Positions 25,972 through 34,131 of a DNA stretch of 64,000 nt are shown here, piece by piece. The stretch comes from an uncultured Alistipes sp. (GTDB lineage: Bacteria > Bacteroidota > Bacteroidia > Bacteroidales > Rikenellaceae). The stretch is taken from assembly GCA_900546065.1 (NCBI GenBank), contig URBK01000012.1:1-64000 (forward strand), written 5' to 3'. The position numbers were made by a program, and so were the translations under genes. Position 1 is the first letter of the stretch. Each line of letters opens with the position of its first letter. The notes under the pieces are model-generated. The model searched no databases. It had not been told where the DNA came from and saw only the letters and a list, made by a program, of their open reading frames with translations.

Positions 25972-27429
25972 CTACTCACGCGCGACAGCTGTAACCACTT
26001 CGCGCAGCAGACGCCAGAACTTATCCACCGAGGCTATCTCGAGCCGCTCGTCGGGCGAATGCACGCCGCGCATCGTAGGGCCGAACGACACCATCTCCAG
26101 ATGGGGATACTTCTCGAGGAAGAGTCCGCATTCAAGGCCGGCATGAATGGCACGCACCTTGGCCTCACTGCCGAACAACCTGAGATAACACTCCGTCGTG
26201 CGGCGCAGCAAAAGCGACTCAGGGTTTGGTGCCCACCCGGGATAACCGTCCGAATGTGCGACCTCGGCACCGGCCAAACGGAATACCGACTCCACCATCA
26301 GCATCGCATACTCCTTGGCGCTGTCCACGGACGAACGCTGCGACGTCGTTATCACCACACTTCCCGTCTGCGGCTCCTTTACGGATGCAAGATTGGTCGA
26401 CGTTTCGACCAAACCCTTCACCGTCTGCGACATGGCCAGCACACCGCACGCCACGCCCATCAACGCTCCGATCAGCGCCTGCTGCGACGAAGCCGCAAAT
26501 ACCGTATCGGGCGCAGGCACAGGCGTCAATGTCAACCGCATACGCGGCTCGGTCATGTGATACTCAGCCTTTATTTCATCTGCGAAACTCTCAAACATCG
26601 CCATCAGTTCCGTCTCCAGTCCCTTGGCAACGCCCACAACGGCATACGACTCGCGCGGAATGGCATTGCGCAGATTACCGCCCTCGATACGGGCCAGACG
26701 CACACCGCACTTGGCCGCGGCCGTCGCAACGAAACGCGCAGCAACCTTTACCGAATTAGCGCGTCCCTTGTCTATATCGTCACCCGAATGTCCGCCGAGC
26801 ATATCGGCCGCATCGAAACGGTAATACAGATATCCCGCCGGAGCCTTCTCGCGTTCACAACGCAGCGTCGCAACAGTATCCACACCGCCGGCACATCCGA
26901 TAAAGATCTCGCCCTCGTCCTCCGAGTCGAGATTGATCAGATACTTGCCGCCGATCATGCCCTCACCCAGATTGAAGGCTCCCGTAAGGCCCGTCTCTTC
27001 ATCCACCGTAAACAGGGCCTCCAGCGCCCCATGCTCCGCAGGGGGATCGAGCAGCAACGCCAGCGCCGCCGCCATACCTATGCCGCAGTCAGCACCCAGA
27101 GTCGTTCCCTCGGCACGCACCCAGCCATCCTCGACACGCGTGCGAATAGGATCGCGGTCGAAATCGAACTCCACGTCGCCGCGCTTCTCGCACACCATAT
27201 CCATGTGTGACTGGAGCGTCACTACGGGCACCGCCTCACACCCGGCCGCTGCGGGTATGCGCATCACCACATTACCGGCATCATCGCGCTCGCAATCTAT
27301 TGCGTGGCTGCGTGCAAAATCGACAAGATATTCTATTATTCGGCCTTCGCGCTTCGAAGGGCGCGGCACACGGGTTATGGCATCAAACTGCTCCCATACC
27401 CGACGGGGTTCCAGATCTTTCAGGGTCAT
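25972..27429 (-). CDS. pepD: Aminoacyl-histidine dipeptidase (PepD, M20)
   Basis: A 485-residue cytosolic zinc dipeptidase with broad dipeptide specificity. M20 metal and catalytic motifs appear in order: LQSHMDMV, LGADCGIGMA, DEETGLTGA, LDSEDEGEI and, near the end, MRGVHSPDE. The lid domain lies between about 205 and 380. The frame opens at 27459, but the predicted transcript starts near 27466, leaving no room there; the ATG at 27429 matches the family N-terminus (MTLKDLEPRRVWEQF). It is the first gene of a run continuing into the rhamnosidase and retropepsin-like genes. Confidence 0.93.
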   Translation of the reverse strand: MTLKDLEPRRVWEQFDAITRVPRPSKREGRIIEYLVDFARSHAIDCERDDAGNVVMRIPAAAGCEAVPVVTLQSHMDMVCEKRGDVEFDFDRDPIRTRVEDGWVRAEGTTLGADCGIGMAAALALLLDPPAEHGALEALFTVDEETGLTGAFNLGEGMIGGKYLINLDSEDEGEIFIGCAGGVDTVATLRCEREKAPAGYLYYRFDAADMLGGHSGDDIDKGRANSVKVAARFVATAAAKCGVRLARIEGGNLRNAIPRESYAVVGVAKGLETELMAMFESFADEIKAEYHMTEPRMRLTLTPVPAPDTVFAASSQQALIGALMGVACGVLAMSQTVKGLVETSTNLASVKEPQTGSVVITTSQRSSVDSAKEYAMLMVESVFRLAGAEVAHSDGYPGWAPNPESLLLRRTTECYLRLFGSEAKVRAIHAGLECGLFLEKYPHLEMVSFGPTMRGVHSPDERLEIASVDKFWRLLREVVTAVARE

Positions 27430-27472
27430 AAGTTTATTACGTTTTGACAAAACTGTCATTACAAGTCAAAAA

Positions 27473-27504
27473 CAAAGTTACAAAATCCGTCTGTATAACC
27501 CAAG
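27473..27504 (-). promoter_or_regulatory. Promoter of pepD
   Basis: Minus strand: CTTG, 20 bases, TAACTTTG. Good match to the Bacteroidota consensus, with a 5' leader of about 37 bases. Confidence 0.55.
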
Positions 27505-27763
27505 CCGCAAAGGCCATAATTAGCATACGGATCCGCTAACGGCGGCGCAAAGGGCAAAAGTCTCACAAAAAAGATCAATCGGCAGGCTTCTCGCGCAGTC
27601 AATAACAACTTCGCCGTACGCCGCCTTCCCTATAATGCAACACACATCGCCATATTCCCAGTTCCTGCGGCATATTACATACTCATACATGCCCAATCGG
27701 GGCTTTTACCCCGTATCACCACATCACACTTTACAACTTGTTTATCATACCCGCAAACACAAA
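27505..27763. other. Intergenic region without recognised feature
   Basis: Between the pepD promoter and the tsf terminator. I see no ORF with coding character, tRNA or repeat here. Confidence 0.6.
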
Positions 27764-27797
27764 AAATCCCCTCACGGCCTTGCCGCAAGGGGATATC
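27764..27797 (-). terminator. Rho-independent terminator after tsf
   Basis: Minus strand: ATCCCCTTGCGGCAAGGC... folds as ATCCCCT / AGGGGAT around a GC-rich loop and is followed by TTTTTTG. It closes the ribosomal protein operon. Confidence 0.75.
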
Positions 27798-27815
27798 CGA
27801 TATTCGGCTGACGGA

Positions 27816-28646
27816 TTATGCCTCCAGAGCGAAACGCTTGTAAGCAACTACCGTAGCATCCTTGTCCGCATTCTTGATATAGTCGCGGATCGTGATCTTC
27901 TCACCTACCAGAATCTGGTTCAGAAGCGTATTCTCCTCGAAGAACTTGCGCATCTTACCCTCGGCGATCTTCTCCAGAATAGCCTCGGGCTTGTTGGCGT
28001 TCTTGGGATCCTGCTTCATCTGCTCCATGGCGATGGTCTTCTCGTGAGCAACCGTCTCGGCGGGGCAGTCTGCAACGTCGATCGAGATGGGAGCCATGGC
28101 CGTAGCCTGCATGGCAACGGTGTGGGCTACCTCTACGGGCACCTCCTTGTTGAAGCCCAGAATCGTACCGAGCTTCTTGTTGAAGTGAACGTATGCGTTG
28201 CAATAGGGAGCCTCGATACGGCCGTAGTATGCCAGCTCGACCTTCTCGCCCGTCTGACCCGACTTCTCGGTCACCATCTCCTCAACGGTGCGACCCTCGT
28301 CGTTCTTGATGGCAAGCAGGGCAGCCGCATCTGCGGCGTCGTTCTTGACGGCAATGTCGAGAATGGCATTGGCCGAAGCGGCGAACTCCGCATTCTGGGC
28401 AACGAAGTCGGTCTCGCACGCAAGGCACAGAAGATATGCCTTCGTACCTACGACCTTCGTTACGACAACGCCTTCGGTGGCGCTGCGGTCGGCACGCTTG
28501 CTTACAACAAGCTTACCCTTCTCGCGGATGATATCCTTAGCGCGCTCGTAATCGCCCTCGGCCTCGATGAGAGCCTTCTTGCAGTCCATCATGCCTGCGC
28601 CCGTCATCTTGCGGAGCTTCATTACATCTGCTGCTTTTACTTCCAT
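27816..28646 (-). CDS. tsf: Elongation factor Ts
   Basis: A 276-residue guanine-nucleotide exchange factor for EF-Tu. The N-terminal UBA-like domain reads VMKLRKMTGAGMMDCKKAL (residues 9-27), and the diagnostic TDFVAQN follows at about residue 80. Two core subdomains and a normal C-terminus follow. It is 50 bases downstream of rpsB on the same strand, the common rpsB-tsf order, and is followed by a terminator. Confidence 0.97.
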   Translation of the reverse strand: MEVKAADVMKLRKMTGAGMMDCKKALIEAEGDYERAKDIIREKGKLVVSKRADRSATEGVVVTKVVGTKAYLLCLACETDFVAQNAEFAASANAILDIAVKNDAADAAALLAIKNDEGRTVEEMVTEKSGQTGEKVELAYYGRIEAPYCNAYVHFNKKLGTILGFNKEVPVEVAHTVAMQATAMAPISIDVADCPAETVAHEKTIAMEQMKQDPKNANKPEAILEKIAEGKMRKFFEENTLLNQILVGEKITIRDYIKNADKDATVVAYKRFALEA

Positions 28647-28696
28647 AGTTTCGATTTGTTAAAAGGTTAAAAACTTACTTCAGCTGAGGATCTTCA

Positions 28697-29566
28697 TTAC
28701 TCGGCATCGGTCGTAGCCTCGCTCTTCTCCGCAGCGGCCTCGGTCGAAGCCACTACATCGGCTACGGTCTCCTCCTCGGCATCTACGGCCGCACGAACGG
28801 CCTTCTTGATACGGGGCTTGCCCTCCTTCTTTGCGGGAGCGGCTGCCTCAGCCTCCTGAGCCTCCTTCTCCTTCTCGAGACGGCGCTCCTCGGTGCCTTC
28901 AGCGATAGCCGCGCACACTACGTCGAGGATGGTAGCGATAGATTTTGCAGCGTCGTCATTTGCCGGTATAACGTAATCAATGTCTGTCGGATCACAACAA
29001 GTATCAACCATGGCAAATACGGGGATGCTCAATCGCTTGGCCTCCTTGACGGCATTGGCCTCCTTCTGCACGTCCACAACGAACAGGGCTGCCGGCAGAC
29101 GCGTCAGGTCGGCTATCGAACCGAGGTTCTTCTCCAGCTTGGCACGCTGACGTGCGATCTGGAGCTTCTCGCGCTTCGAGAAGTTATCGAAAGTGCCGTC
29201 GCCCAACATCTTGTCGATGGTGGCCATTTTCTTGACGGCTTTACGTATCGTGGGGAAGTTTGTAAGCATACCGCCGGCCCAACGCTCCGTAACGTAAGGC
29301 ATGCCGACGGTTGCAACCTTTTCGGCTACGATCTCCTTGGCCTGCTTCTTCGTAGCGACGAACAGCACGCGGCGACCGCTCTTGGCTATCTGCTTCAATG
29401 CGGCGGCTGCCTCATCGAGCTTGACCACGGTCTTGTGGAGGTCTATGATATGGATGCCGTTCTTCTCCATGAAGATGTAGGGAGCCATTTTAGGATTCCA
29501 CTTGCGCTTCAGGTGACCGAAGTGAACGCCTGCATCCAACAATGTATTGAAATCTGTACGTGACAT
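28697..29566 (-). CDS. rpsB: 30S ribosomal protein S2
   Basis: A 289-residue S2 protein. LLDAGVHFGHLKRKWNPKM at the N-terminus and FVDVQKEANAVKEAKRL/IPVFAMVDTCCDPTDID in the middle are family signatures. The C-terminal 55 residues are an acidic and alanine-rich extension (EEETVADVVASTEAAAEKSE) as in several Bacteroidota S2 proteins. It is separated from rpsI by 190 bases that can fold into a structured leader. Confidence 0.97.
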   Translation of the reverse strand: MSRTDFNTLLDAGVHFGHLKRKWNPKMAPYIFMEKNGIHIIDLHKTVVKLDEAAAALKQIAKSGRRVLFVATKKQAKEIVAEKVATVGMPYVTERWAGGMLTNFPTIRKAVKKMATIDKMLGDGTFDNFSKREKLQIARQRAKLEKNLGSIADLTRLPAALFVVDVQKEANAVKEAKRLSIPVFAMVDTCCDPTDIDYVIPANDDAAKSIATILDVVCAAIAEGTEERRLEKEKEAQEAEAAAPAKKEGKPRIKKAVRAAVDAEEETVADVVASTEAAAEKSEATTDAE

Positions 29567-29757
29567 TTTTGTTTCTGTTTTTAATTTTGAATTCTCTTTA
29601 CTTCAACCTTCGCGGTAGTGGCCCTGCGGCCGGTCCCGAAGGTTTTCCGCGACGGGGCAACCTGCCGGTAATACCTATTTTATATTATAAACGAGAGGCA
29701 GTCCCACAGATTTGAAACCCGCGTCGTGCTTAGCCGAATTTTCAGGTCTCGTAAGGC
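29567..29757 (-). promoter_or_regulatory. Structured leader upstream of rpsB
   Basis: The untranslated stretch between rpsI and rpsB. On the minus strand AACCTTCG pairs with CGAAGGTT (plus positions 29637-29644 and 29605-29612), and inside that stem GGCC-GCAG-GGCC forms a second hairpin. Just before it GGTTGCCCCG...AAACC may form another. A ribosomal-protein-binding leader that controls rpsB-tsf is plausible, but I cannot name a known RNA family for it. Confidence 0.4.
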
Positions 29758-30144
29758 TTAACGCTTACTGAACTGGAACTTGCGGCGTGCGCCCGGCTGA
29801 CCCGGCTTCTTACGCTCAACCTCACGTGAGTCACGGGTGAGGAATCCGTTCTTCTTCAGTACCGAACGGAGTTCCGAATCGATCTGGCACAATGCGCGAG
29901 CGATTCCCATGCGAGCGGCCTCGGCCTGACCCTTGATGCCGCCGCCGTCGAGGTTGATCTCAACGTCGTAGCTGCCCAGCGTATCGGTGACCATAAGCGG
30001 CTGCTTCACCTCATACTGGAGAATGTTCAGGGGGAAATAGACCTCGAGCTCCTTGTGGTTGATTGTAATCTTACCATTACCCGGCTTCACGTATACGCGA
30101 GCGACAGCGGCCTTACGGCGACCTACGGTGTTTACAACTTCCAT
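29758..30144 (-). CDS. rpsI: 30S ribosomal protein S9
   Basis: A 128-residue S9 protein: GRRKAAVARVYVKPGNGKI at the N-terminus, GGGIKGQAEAARMGIARAL in the middle and the basic tail KPGQPGARRKFQFSKR that reaches the P-site tRNA. Six bases downstream of rplM, the usual L13-S9 pair. Confidence 0.98.
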   Translation of the reverse strand: MEVVNTVGRRKAAVARVYVKPGNGKITINHKELEVYFPLNILQYEVKQPLMVTDTLGSYDVEINLDGGGIKGQAEAARMGIARALCQIDSELRSVLKKNGFLTRDSREVERKKPGQPGARRKFQFSKR

Positions 30145-30150
30145 ACTCTG

Positions 30151-30606
30151 CTACTTAATCTCGTTTAACTTAATTTCCTTGGGGTTCTGTGCGGCGTGAG
30201 GATGCTCGGCGCCTGCATAGACCTTCAAATTCTTGAGCACGGCCTCGCCCAGACGGGTCTTGGGGAGCATGCCCTTTACCGCGTGCTCGATCACGAACTC
30301 GGGGCGGCGGGCCAGAAAATCGGCCGGCGTAGCGAAACGCTGTCCACCCGGATATCCCGTGTAACGCGTGTAGACCTTATCGGTCATCTTGTTGCCCGTG
30401 AGCTTCACCTTGGCGGCGTTGATGACGATGACATTGTCACCGCAATCGACGTGGGGGGTGTAGCCGGGCTTGTTCTTGCCTCGGAGGATCTTAGCCACCT
30501 GCGATGCAAGACGTCCCAATACCTCGTTGGTGGCGTCGATCACGTACCACTCCTTCTGGACGGTACCGGCGTTCAACGAGATAGTCTTGTAACTTCTTGA
30601 ATCCAT
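30151..30606 (-). CDS. rplM: 50S ribosomal protein L13
   Basis: A 151-residue L13 protein: YVIDATNEVLGRLASQVA near residue 22, YTPHVDCGDNVIVINAAK, and KMLPKTRLGEAVLKNLKVY-type C-terminal sequence. First gene of the rplM-rpsI-rpsB-tsf run, with a promoter at 30664-30671 and a small hairpin at the very start of the transcript. Confidence 0.98.
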   Translation of the reverse strand: MDSRSYKTISLNAGTVQKEWYVIDATNEVLGRLASQVAKILRGKNKPGYTPHVDCGDNVIVINAAKVKLTGNKMTDKVYTRYTGYPGGQRFATPADFLARRPEFVIEHAVKGMLPKTRLGEAVLKNLKVYAGAEHPHAAQNPKEIKLNEIK

Positions 30607-30644
30607 CTTGTTACGTTTAGTTAATACTTGTTATTGTAATCCAT

Positions 30645-30671
30645 CCCGCACTTTACGGGTGCGCAAAGATA
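30645..30671 (-). promoter_or_regulatory. rplM promoter and 5' hairpin
   Basis: Minus strand TATCTTTG (30671 to 30664) is a perfect -7 box; the -33 region is weak. The transcript would begin with CACCCGTAAAGTGCGGG, where CCCG pairs with CGGG around TAAAGTG. This may be a transcript-stabilising or autoregulatory hairpin. Confidence 0.5.
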
Positions 30672-30784
30672 GTAATATTTTTTCACACTACCATCCATCG
30701 GCTAAAAATATTGCAGATAAAGCGAATAAATCGTCCGTTGCGGGGTATCTGCGCCGTGATGCGGGAGCCAAAACAAGCCTCAAA

Positions 30785-32074
30785 TCACCCCATTGCCACG
30801 AGGTACTCTCTCAGGGCGGCGGCATCGGCCGCCACAGGCACCGAATGGCGTTCACGGCGCATGGCCTCGGCGAGGGCCCGCGGCAGCGGCGCCTCAGCGC
30901 CCGTAGCCCGGCGCAGCGCATCGCCGAACTTGGCCGCATGCGCCGTCGAGACCCAGAAACCGTCAACGTCCAGAGTCTTGGCGGCGCCGTACCCGACGGC
31001 GCTGTGCGGGTCGGAGAGATATCCGTATCGAAGTTTCTGCTCGGCGATAAGCGACAGAATCGACGCATCATCACAAGAATATCCATCGACATCGCGCCGC
31101 AGCGCCTCCCTGTCGCCGCCATAGAGCCACTCCATGCGCTCGAAATTGCTTGGCGCACCGACATCCATCGCATTGGCCACCGTCCGCACCGAAGCCCTCG
31201 GACGATATTGTCCCGTGCGCAGAAATTCGGGCACTACATCGTTGGCATTCGATGCCGCCACGAACCTGCCAACGGGAAGGCCCATACGCTGTGCCAGCAT
31301 CCCCGCCGCAAGGTTGCCGTAGTTGCCGCTCGGCACCACGACGTCGGGATGCGTACGCCCCGTAATCCTGCGCCATGCGGCCCAGCCGTAGAAGTAGTAG
31401 AACGACTGCGGCAGCCACCGCAGCAGGTTTATCGAGTTGGCCGACGTGATGCGCACGCTGCGGCGCAGCGTCTCGTCGCAGAACATCTCCTTGACAAGCC
31501 GCTGGCAGTCGTCGAACGTACCGTCCACACGCAACGGGTATATGTTGCCGCCGAGCGTAGTCATCTGCGCCTCCTGCAACGGGCTCACCTTGCCTTCGGG
31601 GTAAAGTATCACCACGCGCACGCCCGGCACGCCGCTGAATCCGTGCGCCACGGCGCTGCCCGTATCGCCCGACGTGGCCGCCAGAACAGTAAGCACGCGC
31701 CCTCCGTTGAGCATGGCCGCCACACGGCCCATGAACCGCGCCCCGAAATCCTTGAATGCAAATGTCGGCCCGTGGAACAGCTCCAGCGTATATAACTTTC
31801 CGTCCAGATGCCGCAGCACGATCGGGAAGTCGTATGCCTCATGCACCGCCTTGCGCAACATCTCGGGATCCATGTCATCCATTATCTCAGAGGCCAGATA
31901 TGCCGCCATATCGGCATACGACCGCCCGGCCAGATATTCCACACGCGCCATGTCCACCTGCGGGATACGCTCCGGCACGAAAAGCCCGCCGTCGGGCGCC
32001 AGACCCATGAATGCCGCCTCCGAAAGTCCGTACGGATGTCGGCGGCCGTGATCTCTTGTACTGTAATACTTCAT
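30785..32074 (-). CDS. thrC: Threonine synthase
   Basis: A 429-residue PLP enzyme that converts O-phosphohomoserine to threonine. LAPDGGLFVPERIP is the typical N-terminal segment. The Schiff-base lysine is Lys108 in TFAFKDFGARFMGR. VLAATSGDTGSAVAHGF is the phosphate/PLP-binding loop and VVPSGNYGNLAAGMLAQRMG the second signature. Starts at an ATG 13 bases after the thrB stop, so the genes form a thrB-thrC operon under the predicted leader at 33198-33344. Confidence 0.96.
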   Translation of the reverse strand: MKYYSTRDHGRRHPYGLSEAAFMGLAPDGGLFVPERIPQVDMARVEYLAGRSYADMAAYLASEIMDDMDPEMLRKAVHEAYDFPIVLRHLDGKLYTLELFHGPTFAFKDFGARFMGRVAAMLNGGRVLTVLAATSGDTGSAVAHGFSGVPGVRVVILYPEGKVSPLQEAQMTTLGGNIYPLRVDGTFDDCQRLVKEMFCDETLRRSVRITSANSINLLRWLPQSFYYFYGWAAWRRITGRTHPDVVVPSGNYGNLAAGMLAQRMGLPVGRFVAASNANDVVPEFLRTGQYRPRASVRTVANAMDVGAPSNFERMEWLYGGDREALRRDVDGYSCDDASILSLIAEQKLRYGYLSDPHSAVGYGAAKTLDVDGFWVSTAHAAKFGDALRRATGAEAPLPRALAEAMRRERHSVPVAADAAALREYLVAMG

Positions 32075-32087
32075 GGTCGTACGCGCA

Positions 32088-33029
32088 TTAATCGTTCAAC
32101 ACACGGGCTCCGCGGTTCGACACCTTCGATACATATATGTCCGACGATATGCCTCTGTCGGCGAAGTGGGCCTTCATCACCTCTCCCACGCGCGCGGCCG
32201 TCTCCATCGACGACGAAAGGGCAAACACCGACGGCCCCGCACCCGATATGTTCATTGCAAGCGCACCGGCCTCAAGTACGGCGTCACGCAGGGAGTCGAA
32301 ACCCGGTATGAAGCGTTTGCGGTGTGGCTCCGCCACCACGTCACGCATCGAACGCCCGACAAGCTCCACATCCCCCGACATAAGCCCAGCGACCAGACCT
32401 CCGACATTGCCCCACTGGCTCACGGCACTGCGCAGCGGGATCTCCCGCGGCAGCACCTCGCGCGCCTCGCGCGTGCTGACCATGATTGCGGGGTGGGCAA
32501 CCGTACAGCAAAAACGCTCCGGCACCGGCAGCCGAACCACATCCAGAGGCTCATACCCGCGTAACAACACCACGCCGCCCAACAACGACGGCCCGACATT
32601 GTCGGCGTGGGGCGTACCCCCGCTTATGAGCTTCTCGCCCTCCATGGCAAACGCCACGAGCTCTTCATCCTTGAAGGGACGGCCCAAAAGCTCGTTCAAC
32701 CCGTAGACGGCCGCGGCCGACGATGCGGCGCTCGACCCTATGCCGCTGCCCGGCGTGATCTTATGCTCGACGGTCACCTTCACCGACAGCGGGGCGCCAT
32801 ATACGGCCATAAAGGCCCGCAGGGCTGGCGTTATGACATTGCGCTCGGGATCCTCGGGCAGTGCGGCCGCACTGCGGTTCTCGATCCTGATGCCATCCTC
32901 GACACCGTCACCCTCAGCCGCCTCGACCTTCAACACGTCGCCCACGGCATCGAGAGTCATTCCCATTATATCGAATCCACATCCCATATTAGCCACCGTT
33001 GCGGGCGCGAATACACGTATCTCTTTCAT
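32088..33029 (-). CDS. thrB: Homoserine kinase
   Basis: A 313-residue GHMP kinase that phosphorylates homoserine. VFAPATVANMGCGFDIMG opens the protein, the ATP-binding GHMP loop is TPGSGIGSSAASSAAAVYGL near residue 90, and the C-terminal AMNISGAGPSVFAL is the third GHMP motif. Two ATGs, at 33038 and 33029, are both plausible; the latter gives the usual MKEIRVFAP start with AAGGA ten bases upstream. The frame stays open to 33188, but that part lies over the attenuator and does not look coding. No thrA is adjacent. Confidence 0.94.
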   Translation of the reverse strand: MKEIRVFAPATVANMGCGFDIMGMTLDAVGDVLKVEAAEGDGVEDGIRIENRSAAALPEDPERNVITPALRAFMAVYGAPLSVKVTVEHKITPGSGIGSSAASSAAAVYGLNELLGRPFKDEELVAFAMEGEKLISGGTPHADNVGPSLLGGVVLLRGYEPLDVVRLPVPERFCCTVAHPAIMVSTREAREVLPREIPLRSAVSQWGNVGGLVAGLMSGDVELVGRSMRDVVAEPHRKRFIPGFDSLRDAVLEAGALAMNISGAGPSVFALSSSMETAARVGEVMKAHFADRGISSDIYVSKVSNRGARVLND

Positions 33030-33092
33030 GCTGTTCATTTTCCTTATCTTTTTCCCGACCGCACAGATGGCCATACGATACGCAAACCCGTA

Positions 33093-33117
33093 CAAAAAGC
33101 CACCGCCGGCAGTCGGC
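33093..33117 (-). terminator. Predicted attenuator terminator of thrBC
   Basis: Minus strand AGCCGAC / GGTGGCT stem with one internal mismatch, followed by TTTTTG. It lies about 80 bases after the leader-peptide stop and 55-65 bases before thrB. A second possible stem, TCCGC / GCGGA, lies between leader and terminator. Confidence 0.45.
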
Positions 33118-33197
33118 TGAAACTTGTAATGTGTGATTAAAAACTGAAAATTCGACCTCCGCGACCTTGGCGGAACGGCGCAGACCAACGCGCGCCT

Positions 33198-33344
33198 CTA
33201 TCGGCAAATATGAACTCCTACCCCCACAGGGGTGGTACCGGTACCGATACCGGTACCGACAGCAATGACGGTAATGACAACGCCGACGGCGCCGACCAGT
33301 GTCGTCGCAATATCCGTCGTAGTTATGTCATGATAAAACGCCAT
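33198..33344 (-). CDS. Predicted threonine-operon leader peptide
   Basis: A 48-residue peptide starting at the ATG at 33344 with GAGAG upstream. It contains 10 threonines, about 6 isoleucines and many valines, including the runs HDITTTDIATTLVG and VVITVIAVGTGIGTGTTPV. This is the composition expected of a leader whose translation senses charged Thr and Ile tRNA. It ends at 33198, before a terminator-like hairpin and thrBC. The segment coding VGTGIGTGT is itself a near-perfect inverted repeat (GGTACCGGTATCGGTACC), so RNA folding and ribosome position would interact. The frame is open upstream to 33434, but that part lacks the bias. Confidence 0.55.
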   Translation of the reverse strand: MAFYHDITTTDIATTLVGAVGVVITVIAVGTGIGTGTTPVGVGVHICR

Positions 33345-33370
33345 TATGCTCTCGGTTATGTTTCCGAATG

Positions 33371-33402
33371 CAAGTATAAGATAAAAATCCTTAACCACCA
33401 AA
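33371..33402 (-). promoter_or_regulatory. Promoter of the thr leader
   Basis: Minus strand TTTG, 20 bases, TATACTTG (one mismatch to TAnnTTTG). The transcript would start about 20-25 bases before the leader ATG. A second -7-like box, TAAATTTG, overlaps its -33 element. Confidence 0.5.
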
Positions 33403-33434
33403 TTTACGCAGCAAAAAGTGCCGCAGACACGCAT

Positions 33435-34048
33435 AAAAAGCCATTTTTTGAATCAGACACGACATTTCAGGCATTTCGAAAGCATCATTTTCCCGCATCT
33501 ACCTTATAATATATAACTGCGTATAATGCCATTATAATCGCAAACATTACGGCCGTCTGTTTGCACACAAAATCCACCATCACGGTCGTAAAAACCACCC
33601 TTTTCCCCTTCTCAAGCCCCTAAAGCCGCATATTTCAGCGTATCTGCTGCGCTTGGATGGTTGCAAAAGTGACATTACGCATAAAAATTCACAATTTTTT
33701 AATCTCCCGTTTACAAATCATCATACGATTGCAAACATCACTACACCCTCCGAAGAGCCACGCGCGCTTGATGATCACACTCGGCGCAACGCATTGTATC
33801 CGACCGGACAAACCATCCGATTACGAATTACAATATCAAAAAAATTCACTCCGTCAAAAGAGATTTTCGCTGCACACCCACAAACGATAGACACCGGCTG
33901 CCGTAATGACGTCCTTCCTGACACAATCCTATTGAATTACGACAACGACCACCCAAACAAAAGGACAACTGCTCTTTGAGGTTTATGGAAGAAAATGCAA
34001 ACTATAATTTTTATGCATAAAAAAGTCTAATTTGCCGTATATAAATGC
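33435..34048. other. Long intergenic region between thrBC and the malic enzyme
   Basis: About 600 bases with no ORF of convincing coding character on either strand; short open frames lack signals, ribosome sites and codon bias. It is more AT-rich than its surroundings and contains related AT-rich elements (TTACGCATAAAAATT near 33674, TTTTTATGCATAAAAAA near 34010). No tRNA or known RNA was recognised. Confidence 0.5.
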
Positions 34049-34068
34049 ACATTATTAAGAATTTTCAC

Positions 34069-34076
34069 TAACTTTG
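34069..34076 (+). promoter_or_regulatory. -7 box upstream of maeB
   Basis: TAACTTTG 56 bases before the ATG at 34132. No good -33 box at 20 bases, which would fit an activator-dependent promoter. Confidence 0.4.
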
Positions 34077-34131
34077 CATCAGACAAAATGTAAACATACA
34101 AGTAAGAGCAAACAGTTTAACGAAAATCAAT

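Noticed and set aside
33030..33188. N-terminal extension of homoserine kinase
   Set aside because: The extra frame covers the attenuator hairpin and has no similarity to the GHMP kinase start; ATGs at 33038 and 33029 fit better.
33435..34048. Short plus-strand frames as genes
   Set aside because: No ribosome site, signal or codon bias, and two of them overlap each other in different frames.
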